DNA from: Flavobacterium sp. 90
GTDB lineage: Bacteria > Bacteroidota > Bacteroidia > Flavobacteriales > Flavobacteriaceae
Assembly (NCBI RefSeq): GCF_004339525.1
Contig: NZ_SMGE01000001.1
Coordinates: 6,324,001-6,388,000, forward strand
Reading direction: 5' to 3'
Length of the DNA: 64,000 nucleotides
The notes beneath the pieces are model-generated. The model did no database searches. It had not been told where the DNA came from and saw only the letters and a list, made by a program, of their open reading frames with translations. The translations under genes were made by a program, and so were the position numbers. Of the stretch, positions 36,590-43,783 are shown piece by piece (position 1 is the stretch's first letter; every line of letters starts with the position of its first letter).

Positions 36590-38266
36590 ATGACTCAGCA
36601 TCGTTATCTCTTTCTCCTTATTGCTACTCAGATAATGCTATCGCAAAGAAATAATTTCCATGTACCTGATTCTTTAAGGAACAAAAACTTTGAATATCTG
36701 GATGATAAAATATACAGTTACAAAGGAGATAGCAGCAAAGCTGCAGTTTATATGTATACTTTTCTATATAAGGCAAAAAAAGAACAGAATTACAAAGAAA
36801 TTGTCAATGGCTATCAAAATATCCTCCATGAGTCTCCGGAAAAACAAAGACTAGTTTATGCTGACAGTATGATATTAGCCGCTGAAAAATCCGGTATGAA
36901 TTCTTTACTGGGTTCAGCCTATCTGTCTAAAGGGATTGTATATTATAGTAGAAAAGAGCTTCATGAGGCCTTAGATAATTACATAGAAGCAAACAAATAC
37001 ATTTCCAAAACTTCGGACCAATATTTAAAGTTTAAGGTTAAGTATAATATTGCCATCATTAAATCCTATTTAGGCTATTATGATGAAGCTATTGCGTTAT
37101 TGACTGAGTGTGTGGATCATTTTAAGAATGAGGGATCAAGACCCTATTTAAATTCTCTTCATGCCCTGGGACTTTCCTACAATAAAATTGGAAATTATGG
37201 CAAATGTACTCAGACCAATCTTTTAGGAATATCCGAAAGCGAACGACTGGAAAATAACGACATGGTCCCCTACTTCATTCATTCAGAAGCAGTCAATCAA
37301 TTTTTTAAGGAAGATTACAATGACGTTATAAAAAATCTTAAATCAGTTGCAGACCAGATCAAAAAAAATGAAGATTTTGCCAGTGAATCTATAAGCTGTT
37401 TTTACATCGGTAAAAGTTACTGGAAATTAAAAAAGTATGAAGATGCCGTTTCTTATTTTTTAAAAGTAGATCAAATTTATAAAAGTCATGGCTATATTAG
37501 ACCTGATCTGCGAGAGGCTTATGAATTATTAATCAAATATTATAAAACACAAAATAACTTAGATTCACAACTATATTGTATTGAACAATTGCTGCTGGCA
37601 GATAACTACCTTAATGAAACCTATAAATATTTGGTAAGCAAACTGCACAAGGAATACGATACAAATGAGCTTATCTTTGAAAAAGAACAAATCCAGCAGC
37701 AGTTCATAAAAGAAAAAAAACAAGGGTATGTATTTACTGGTTTGGCAATTGCACTTCTCCTGTTGTCATCATTTTTGACCTTTAATCACTTTAGAAATAG
37801 AAGACTTTACAAAAAAAACTTTGATCAGTTAATGCTGCAATTGAATACTGGTAAGGCTCCTAAAGATAAATTCAGATCATCTGGTGATAATCTGACAGAT
37901 ATAAATCCTGAAACGGTTTCCTATATAATTAAACAGCTGGAAAAATTTGAAAACGAAAAAAAATTCCTGCAAAAGGATTTAACTATCTCTAAATTGGCCG
38001 TAATGTTTAATTCAAATCAAACCTATGTATCAAGAATCATCCGTCATTACAGCGGAAAAGCATTCAAAGATTATATAAATGATCTGAAAATTGAGCACAT
38101 TATCGCCTTGCTTCACAATAACAAAAAAATAAGAAAATATAATAATTTAGCGTTGGCAGAAGAAGCTGGTTTCAGCAGCAAACAACTCTTTGCACAATTA
38201 TTTAAAGCCAAAACAGGTATGCCGACAGCTTACTTTATCGAACAGCTTAAAACGGAAAGTCTGTGA
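36590..38266 (+). CDS. Membrane TPR sensor with C-terminal AraC-type HTH
   Basis: The 558 residues begin with a signal-type hydrophobic run (YLFLLIATQIMLS). About 300 residues of tetratricopeptide repeats follow (roughly 40-345; e.g. AYLSKGIVYYSRKELHEALD, DEAIALLTECVDHFKN, SCFYIGKSYWKLKKYEDAVS). One membrane helix lies near 377-399 (VFTGLAIALLLLSSFLTFNHF), and the C-terminal AraC HTH (about 455-555) includes ISKLAVMFNSNQTYVSRIIR and LALAEEAGFSSKQLFAQLFK. Such proteins join periplasmic sensing to DNA binding in Bacteroidetes, often beside susCD loci. The susCD operon at 39346 lies about 1.1 kb downstream and is a candidate target. Confidence 0.85.
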   Translation: MTQHRYLFLLIATQIMLSQRNNFHVPDSLRNKNFEYLDDKIYSYKGDSSKAAVYMYTFLYKAKKEQNYKEIVNGYQNILHESPEKQRLVYADSMILAAEKSGMNSLLGSAYLSKGIVYYSRKELHEALDNYIEANKYISKTSDQYLKFKVKYNIAIIKSYLGYYDEAIALLTECVDHFKNEGSRPYLNSLHALGLSYNKIGNYGKCTQTNLLGISESERLENNDMVPYFIHSEAVNQFFKEDYNDVIKNLKSVADQIKKNEDFASESISCFYIGKSYWKLKKYEDAVSYFLKVDQIYKSHGYIRPDLREAYELLIKYYKTQNNLDSQLYCIEQLLLADNYLNETYKYLVSKLHKEYDTNELIFEKEQIQQQFIKEKKQGYVFTGLAIALLLLSSFLTFNHFRNRRLYKKNFDQLMLQLNTGKAPKDKFRSSGDNLTDINPETVSYIIKQLEKFENEKKFLQKDLTISKLAVMFNSNQTYVSRIIRHYSGKAFKDYINDLKIEHIIALLHNNKKIRKYNNLALAEEAGFSSKQLFAQLFKAKTGMPTAYFIEQLKTESL

Positions 38267-38295
38267 TGAATAAACTATAACGAATTTTAAAATTA

Positions 38296-38303
38296 TATAT
38301 TTG
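38296..38303 (+). promoter_or_regulatory. Bacteroidetes -7 box (TATATTTG)
   Basis: TATATTTG fits the TAnnTTTG -7 consensus and lies 27 bases before the ATG of the Hc1-like gene. A matching -33 TTG was not seen, so the box is only a candidate. Confidence 0.45.
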
Positions 38304-38330
38304 CCCGCGTAATTAAAAAAACAATTTATC

Positions 38331-38507
38331 ATGAACGATCTTATTGCAAAAATTAACGCAGAAATCGAAACATTTAAAAATGAATCTGAATCATTATCAG
38401 AAAAAGGAGTAAAAGCCGCTGGAGCTAGAGCTCGTAAATCTTCTTTAGAAATTGAGAAACTTTTAAAGGAGTTTAGAAAAGTATCTATTGAGGAATCAAA
38501 AAAGTAA
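38331..38507 (+). CDS. Hc1-like small histone-type protein
   Basis: This short gene encodes 58 residues: MNDLIAKINAEIETFKNESE, then KGVKAAGARARKSSLEIEKL and an FRKVSIEESKK end. The pattern of an acidic helix, the AGARARKSS basic hinge and a Lys-rich helix matches the Hc1-like histone H1 small proteins common in Flavobacteriia, which bind DNA. It lies 27 bases after a TATATTTG box and is followed by a strong terminator, so it is an independent unit. Confidence 0.85.
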   Translation: MNDLIAKINAEIETFKNESESLSEKGVKAAGARARKSSLEIEKLLKEFRKVSIEESKK

Positions 38508-38523
38508 TTAAAATTTAATTATA

Positions 38524-38556
38524 AAGCCCTTCAAATAAATTTGAAGGGCTTTTTTC
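38524..38556 (+). terminator. Terminator after Hc1-like gene
   Basis: AAGCCCTTCAAAT and ATTTGAAGGGCTT form a strong stem followed by a T-run, starting 17 bases past the stop codon. Confidence 0.9.
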
Positions 38557-38611
38557 ATTGTTTATCTATAAAAATACTTTCTAAATATTAAATAGTTAAA
38601 GAAAATCATCT

Positions 38612-38845
38612 TTACATACCTTTATCGGGCCAAAAATCTTTCGGGGAACAATTTAAAACTTTTGCAATGTCATTTAAATGTTGAACATTATACTTTGCTT
38701 TTTTTGAAGATTCAATATCTCCTATAAACCCCACACCCTTATCCAATCTAAGAGATAATTGTTCTTGAGTAAAGCCCTTTTCCTTGCGGATAGTTCTAAC
38801 CCTATCAATTATATAATTTTCTATTTCGGATAATTTCTCATTCAT
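38612..38845 (-). CDS. Small XRE-family regulator, C-protein-like
   Basis: From the ATG at 38843-38845 the protein has 77 residues; a TTG three codons upstream is a less likely start. It is little more than a helix-turn-helix: VRTIRKEKGFTQEQLSLRLD, then GVGFIGDIESSKKAKYNVQH and a DIAKVLNCSPKDFW end. Size and plan resemble controller (C) proteins of restriction-modification systems. Its upstream region contains ATGGACTATAGTCCAT, whose GACTATAGTC core is like a C-box. No restriction or methylase gene is near. It may repress its own promoter and the rightward transcript that holds the structured RNA at 38984-39115. Confidence 0.8.
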   Translation of the reverse strand: MNEKLSEIENYIIDRVRTIRKEKGFTQEQLSLRLDKGVGFIGDIESSKKAKYNVQHLNDIAKVLNCSPKDFWPDKGM

Positions 38846-38881
38846 ATTATACAAATAGCCAACATTATTTGTTAAATTTCA

Positions 38882-38897
38882 ATGGACTATAGTCCAT
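38882..38897. promoter_or_regulatory. 16-base palindrome, candidate operator for the XRE regulator
   Basis: ATGGACTATAGTCCAT is a perfect palindrome 37 bases upstream of the XRE start. Plus-strand -7-like boxes TATATTTG occur at 38914-38921 and 38934-38941, so the palindrome sits near the -33 position of a rightward promoter. Its GACTATAGTC core resembles C-boxes bound by C proteins. Confidence 0.65.
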
Positions 38898-38983
38898 ATT
38901 TGTTGTTTTTTATTATATTTGCATTCTATTACATATATTTGCGATTCTTCAGAAAAATATTTGAAGCACTCGCTTTGAATCTC

Positions 38984-39115
38984 GCGTTAGGAAACTGGTA
39001 ATTTTTGCAACGAGATGATAAGTAAGATGCTCACGTCTTTTGGCGTGGGCTCACTTATTGTTGCAACGGTATACCAGTACCTCTAACGCAGTAAGATGAG
39101 TTCCACGCCTTTTTT
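38984..39115 (+). ncRNA. Structured RNA with switch-like terminator upstream of susCD
   Basis: Six paired segments stack into one long hairpin: GCGTTAG/CTAACGC (38984/39083), ACTGGTA/TACCAGT (38994/39072), TTGCAAC/GTTGCAA (39005/39060), ATAAGT/ACTTAT (39018/39053) and GCTCACG/CGTGGGC (39029/39044). A competing fold pairs GGCGTGGGCTC (39042-39052) with GAGTTCCACGCC (39098-39109), followed by a T-run (39110-39115), making a terminator. The two folds exclude each other, as in an attenuator or riboswitch. A TATATTTG box at 38934-38941 could start it. It resembles neither a tRNA nor any named riboswitch I can recall. A stand-alone RNA or a mobile hairpin remains possible. Confidence 0.55.
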
Positions 39116-39345
39116 GTTAAAACTCCCTTTCTATTCATAGCGGCATTACTCTTATTTCAAGTTTCGCAACTTCTGACAAGTTGAACTTTTTAATTTTTCA
39201 TTGCCTGTGTCTTAAACAAAAAATTACTTTATGATCGTTAAGCCGTTTACTTAATGCATAAAAAATGGCCCTCAGCTGCAGCGACCAAACTAGAGCAGAG
39301 GACCTTAGCTAATCAAAATCTCTTTAACTAACCAATTCCAATATT
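39116..39345. other. Leader region upstream of second susC
   Basis: These 230 bases between the structured RNA and the susC start hold no gene. GGCCCTC (39267-39273) and GAGGACC (39298-39304) are imperfect arms of a weak hairpin about 40 bases before the ATG. No clear -7 box was seen, which leaves open that susC is read through from the upstream structured RNA. Confidence 0.4.
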
Positions 39346-42300
39346 ATGAATTATTTTTCATTCTACAAGGGTGGAAAAACGCTTTATTGCCTAACTTTAA
39401 CGGCAATTCTGTTTTCTTTTTCCTCGTCGTTTGCCGGAAATACTTACCGGAAATTTTCTTCTATTTTTCAACAGCATCAGGTACATGGTACCATAACCGA
39501 TGGCACCGCTCCACTGCCCGGAGTCACTATCGTCGTAAAAGGTCGTGCATCCGTTACAGCTATAACAGATTACACGGGGCAGTACTCAATAAATGTTACG
39601 GCTTCAGATACTCTTATTGTATCATTTATTGGATTCAAAACCTTAAAAGTTCCGGTTTCCGGCCGTTCGAAAATCGACATTACACTGCAATACGATACTA
39701 CAACCCTTCGAGAAGTTAAAATAAATGCTGGTTATTACTCTGTTAAAGAAAGTGAACGAACGGGAAGCATTGCCCGTATAACTTCCAAAGATATTGAGAC
39801 CCAGCCCGTCACTAATGTGCTCGCCACAATGCAGGGAAGAATGGCGGGAGTTGAAATAACTCAAAATACCGGTCTTCCCGGAAGCGGATTCGAAATTCAG
39901 ATCCGCGGGCAGAACAGTTTACGTTTCAATGGAAACAGCCCGCTGTATATTATTGACGGTGTCCCCTATTCTTCCCAGAGCATAGGAAGCAATATGACAT
40001 CCGGCAATATGCCAGCCGAAAACAGCCCACTGAACAGCATTAATCCAGGCGACATAACAGCCATTGAAGTACTTAAAGATGCCGATGCAACAGCAATATA
40101 CGGGTCTCGGGGCGCCAACGGAGTGGTCCTGATTTCAACAAAAAAAGGCAAACAGGGCAAGACGGCTTTCTCCACAACATATTCGTATGGCTTCGGCCAG
40201 GTGGCCCATTTCATGGATGTTCTCAGGACGCCCGATTATTTGGCCATGAGAAGGGAAGCATTCGGCAACGACGGCTATAACGAATATCCAGATTATGCCT
40301 ATGATGTTAACGGCACATGGGATCAGAACCGAAATACAGACTGGCAGAAAGAGCTCATTGGAGGGGTTGCGACATACAGCAATCTACAATCCTCACTTAC
40401 AGGCGGCACCGAGCGCACCAGTTTTCTTCTGAGCGGAAACTATAGCAGGGAAACTACCGTATTTCAGGGAAGCTTTGATTATGTGAAAGCGGGAGGGCAT
40501 TTGAGTCTGAACCATGAATCTCAGGACAGCAGATTCAAAATCAGCTTTTCGTCAATTTATACCTCACAGTCAAACAGCCTGCCGGCCATAGATATCACCT
40601 CCACAGCGCTTCTGCTTGCTCCCAATGCTCCCGCACTGTATGACGGATCGGGCAACCTAAATTGGGAGAACAACACCTTTGACAATCCTGTGGCTGCGCT
40701 TGAGGGAAAAATTAAAGGCCAGACTAACGATTTGGTGGCTAATGCGCTTTTGACCTACGATCTTGGAGCGGGATTTACCGCAAAGGGAAATTTCGGATAT
40801 ACATTCCTTACCCAGAAGCAATTGAACTTGCGCCCATCCACCGCCTTAAATCCCGCATACGGAGCAGGCAGCGAAAGCTCCATCGTATTTACAAACAGCT
40901 TGGGAAGGAATTCATGGATTATCGAGCCTCAGCTAAACTGGAACCATAAATTCGGCAAGCTGTCTCTTGACGCATTGGCGGGAACCACTTTCCAGCAGCA
41001 GAAAGGTACCAGACAGGTAAATTATGCAATTGGATTTGCCAATAACAGCCTTATGGAAAATCCCGCATCGGCATCCCGAAATCTGGTTTTAAGCAGTGAT
41101 GAAAATCTGTATAAGTATGAGGCTTTTTATGCAAGGCTGAATTTTAATTGGGAAAGCAGGTATCTTCTTAACGTGACTGGCCGCCGTGATGGCTCGAGCC
41201 GTTTTGGCCCCGGCAATCAATTTGCAAACTTCGGTGCCGTCGGTGCCGCATGGGTATTCAGCCAAGAAAATATGATAAAAGACGATATGCCTGTTCTAAG
41301 TTTCGGCAAACTTCGCGCCAGTTATGGAACTACGGGAAACGATCAGATTGGAGATTATCAGTACTTGGACACCTACAGCGTGGCCGCTGCAAAATATCAG
41401 GGCATTTCAGGGCTTCAGCCAAGTAGGCTGTTTAATCCTGATTTTGGATGGGAAACAAACAAAAAATTGGAAGTTGCGCTCGAAACAGGCTTTTTTAATG
41501 ATAGGATATTTTCAACCGTTGCCTGGTTCCAGAACCGTTCCTCCAACCAGCTTGTCGGAATTCCGTTGGCGGGAACAACTGGATTCTCCACCATGCAGGC
41601 TAATCTTGATGCAGTAGTGCAGAATAGAGGTCTGGAGCTTACATTAAGAACCATAAACATTAAAAACGGCGAATTTAGCTGGATCACCAGCTTTAATATA
41701 ACAAGCAACAAAAATAGACTTATTTCTTTTCCAGGACTTGATGCATCAACGTTTAAAAACCAGTATGTGATTGGTCATTCTTTAAATATCACCAAAGTAT
41801 TCCACTACACAGGACTTGATTCTTCTTCTGGGACTTACCAATTTTTGGACGTGGATGGAGACGGATCTGTAAATTTTGGAGATGACCAAAAAACCATTAA
41901 GGACCTTAGCCCTAAATATTATGGAGGCCTGCAGAATCAGCTTAGATATAAAAATATAGAGCTCGATTTTCTGTTTCAGTTTGCCAAACAGGAAAATTAC
42001 AACCCAAATTCGTACTCCCCTATGCCCGGCACAATGGCAAATCAGCCATCGGCCGTCCTGTCTCGCTGGCAAAATCCAGGCGATACTGGCCCTTATCAGG
42101 CATTTAGCGATAGTGATGCAAGCCGTACGATTGCCTATTACCAGTTTTCTTCAAGTGACGCTGCCATAAGCGATGCCTCATACATCCGCTTAAAGAATAT
42201 TTCGCTTACCTACCAGCTGCCGCAAAGCCTCACTAAAAAATTCAATTGTAAAATCGGGCTTCAGGGACAGAATGTCTTCACCATAACTAAATACAAAGGA

Positions 42301-42378
42301 ATTGATCCTGAATTTAAATATACGGGATATCTGCCTCCTTTAAGAGTATTCACAACCACAATACAGTTAACTTTTTAA
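39346..42378 (+). CDS. susC: SusC/RagA-family TonB-linked outer-membrane transporter (element-borne)
   Basis: The 1010-residue protein has a signal region (TAILFSFSSSFAG). A carboxypeptidase-like domain follows (about 44-125, VHGTITDGTAPLPGVTIVVK), then a TonB plug with the LREVKINAGYYSVKESERTG segment, SPLYIIDGVPY and YGSRGANGVVLISTKKG. The barrel carries RRDGSSRFGPGN and KLRASYGTTGNDQIGDYQYL motifs. It is 13 bases before susD, and a peptidase gene follows at once, so peptide rather than glycan uptake is plausible. It is richer in G and C than the chromosomal susC at 578-3580, which suggests separate origin. Confidence 0.95.
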   Translation: MNYFSFYKGGKTLYCLTLTAILFSFSSSFAGNTYRKFSSIFQQHQVHGTITDGTAPLPGVTIVVKGRASVTAITDYTGQYSINVTASDTLIVSFIGFKTLKVPVSGRSKIDITLQYDTTTLREVKINAGYYSVKESERTGSIARITSKDIETQPVTNVLATMQGRMAGVEITQNTGLPGSGFEIQIRGQNSLRFNGNSPLYIIDGVPYSSQSIGSNMTSGNMPAENSPLNSINPGDITAIEVLKDADATAIYGSRGANGVVLISTKKGKQGKTAFSTTYSYGFGQVAHFMDVLRTPDYLAMRREAFGNDGYNEYPDYAYDVNGTWDQNRNTDWQKELIGGVATYSNLQSSLTGGTERTSFLLSGNYSRETTVFQGSFDYVKAGGHLSLNHESQDSRFKISFSSIYTSQSNSLPAIDITSTALLLAPNAPALYDGSGNLNWENNTFDNPVAALEGKIKGQTNDLVANALLTYDLGAGFTAKGNFGYTFLTQKQLNLRPSTALNPAYGAGSESSIVFTNSLGRNSWIIEPQLNWNHKFGKLSLDALAGTTFQQQKGTRQVNYAIGFANNSLMENPASASRNLVLSSDENLYKYEAFYARLNFNWESRYLLNVTGRRDGSSRFGPGNQFANFGAVGAAWVFSQENMIKDDMPVLSFGKLRASYGTTGNDQIGDYQYLDTYSVAAAKYQGISGLQPSRLFNPDFGWETNKKLEVALETGFFNDRIFSTVAWFQNRSSNQLVGIPLAGTTGFSTMQANLDAVVQNRGLELTLRTINIKNGEFSWITSFNITSNKNRLISFPGLDASTFKNQYVIGHSLNITKVFHYTGLDSSSGTYQFLDVDGDGSVNFGDDQKTIKDLSPKYYGGLQNQLRYKNIELDFLFQFAKQENYNPNSYSPMPGTMANQPSAVLSRWQNPGDTGPYQAFSDSDASRTIAYYQFSSSDAAISDASYIRLKNISLTYQLPQSLTKKFNCKIGLQGQNVFTITKYKGIDPEFKYTGYLPPLRVFTTTIQLTF

Positions 42379-42391
42379 TTCCTCTTTTATC

Positions 42392-43783
42392 ATGAGAAGC
42401 GATAATATTAAAATATACATTTATCCTATGCAGTTTGTTCTGCTATGGCTCTTTTACGGATGTTCAAATTTTACAGACGTAGATCTTCCTTCATCTCAGC
42501 TGACCTCCGGAACCGTATTTGAAGAAAAGTCAACCGCTAATGCCGCCATGCTCGACGTCTACTCTAAAATAAGGGAAAGCGGCATATTGACTGGCTATAC
42601 ATCAGGCATATGCAGCCAGCTTGGCCTTTATGCGGACGAGCTCCAATTCTACGGAGCGTCAGGAACAGGGCTTGCAAATTATTACAACAACAGCCTTTTG
42701 GCCACAGACCCTCAGATTGCAGCAACATGGAACAGCAGCTTTACTCAAATCTACTCGGCCAATGCAGTAATTGAAGGACTTGATAGGTCTAAAGCTTTGC
42801 CCGCCGATTTTAAACAGCAGCTAAAAGGGGAAGCGCTGTTTGTGCGGGCATTGCTTCACTTTTATCTCCTGAATCTATATGGCCCTGTTCCCTATATCAC
42901 ATCAACTGACTATAAAATTAACAGCAATGCGGCTAGAATGCCCGAAAAGATAGTATATGATTTAATTGAGAAGGATTTAGAGGAGTCAATTAACCTATTG
43001 CAGAAAGTATATAATGGAAGCTATAGGGTTCGTCCCAATAAAGCGACAGCCCAGACGCTGCTGGCAAGGGTTTATCTGTATTCAGAAAAATGGGAGGAAG
43101 CCTCAAATATGGCCTCCGCAGTGCTCAATCAGTCGGATTTGTATGTGTGGCCAACGTCTTTGGATTTGGAGTTTAAGAAAGAAAGCAAAGCTACAATATG
43201 GCAGCTGATGTCCAATATTGAAGGCGCTAACACATATCAGGGCAATGTTTTTATTTTTATTCAGGGCCCTCCTCCATCAATGGCTCTTACAGAGAATCTA
43301 GTTAATGCCTTCAGCAACGGTGATCTGCGAAAAACCAAATGGCTGAAAGCCGTAAGCAACGGAACAGTAACTTGGTACCATCCATACAAATACCAGGAAA
43401 AATCAAATACAGCCACTTCATTGGAGTATCCTGTAGTTTTTAGAATGGCGGAACTGTATCTAATCAGGGCTGAGGCACGCGCCCGCGCTGGTGATCTGAT
43501 AGGCGCAAAGCAGGATCTAAATAAAACCAGAAATCTTGCAGGTTTGGGCGATACTGCTGCAGTCGAGCCTGCTGAAATTATTGATGATGTGCTAACAGAA
43601 CGCCGTCTGGAATTTTTTACTGAATTCGGACACCGTTTTTTTGACCTTAAAAGGCTAGGAAGACTAGATAAGGAACTTTCGCCTTTGAAGCCGCAATGGA
43701 AGACTACCAATAGATTATTGCCTTTACCGCAAAGCGAATTAACGTTGAACCCAAATCTATCTCCTCAAAATGCAGGCTATTAA
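42392..43783 (+). CDS. susD: SusD/RagB-family surface lipoprotein
   Basis: The 463 residues start with a lipoprotein signal (about 1-24, ending WLFYGCSNFTDVDLP). The SusD fold follows: YSKIRESGILTGYTSGICSQ, a KGEALFVRALLHFYLLNLYG helix (about 150-168), a TPR-type ATAQTLLARVYLYSEKWEEA repeat, and the C-terminal LIRAEARARAGDLIGAKQDL, then ERRLEFFTEFGHRFFDLKR, as in all SusD proteins. It partners the SusC encoded 13 bases upstream. The gene overlaps the S9 peptidase gene by 14 bases, showing tight coupling of uptake and hydrolysis. Confidence 0.95.
   Translation: MRSDNIKIYIYPMQFVLLWLFYGCSNFTDVDLPSSQLTSGTVFEEKSTANAAMLDVYSKIRESGILTGYTSGICSQLGLYADELQFYGASGTGLANYYNNSLLATDPQIAATWNSSFTQIYSANAVIEGLDRSKALPADFKQQLKGEALFVRALLHFYLLNLYGPVPYITSTDYKINSNAARMPEKIVYDLIEKDLEESINLLQKVYNGSYRVRPNKATAQTLLARVYLYSEKWEEASNMASAVLNQSDLYVWPTSLDLEFKKESKATIWQLMSNIEGANTYQGNVFIFIQGPPPSMALTENLVNAFSNGDLRKTKWLKAVSNGTVTWYHPYKYQEKSNTATSLEYPVVFRMAELYLIRAEARARAGDLIGAKQDLNKTRNLAGLGDTAAVEPAEIIDDVLTERRLEFFTEFGHRFFDLKRLGRLDKELSPLKPQWKTTNRLLPLPQSELTLNPNLSPQNAGY

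Noticed and set aside
38984..39115. tRNA, tmRNA or group II intron
   Set aside because: There is no cloverleaf, no CCA end, no tag frame and no reverse transcriptase; the fold is a single long hairpin.
38984..39115. IS200/IS605-type hairpin end
   Set aside because: No transposase and no partner end were seen, so a mobile element is not supported.
43261..43710. 149-residue minus-strand frame in susD
   Set aside because: It is the reverse of a well-supported SusD coding region.
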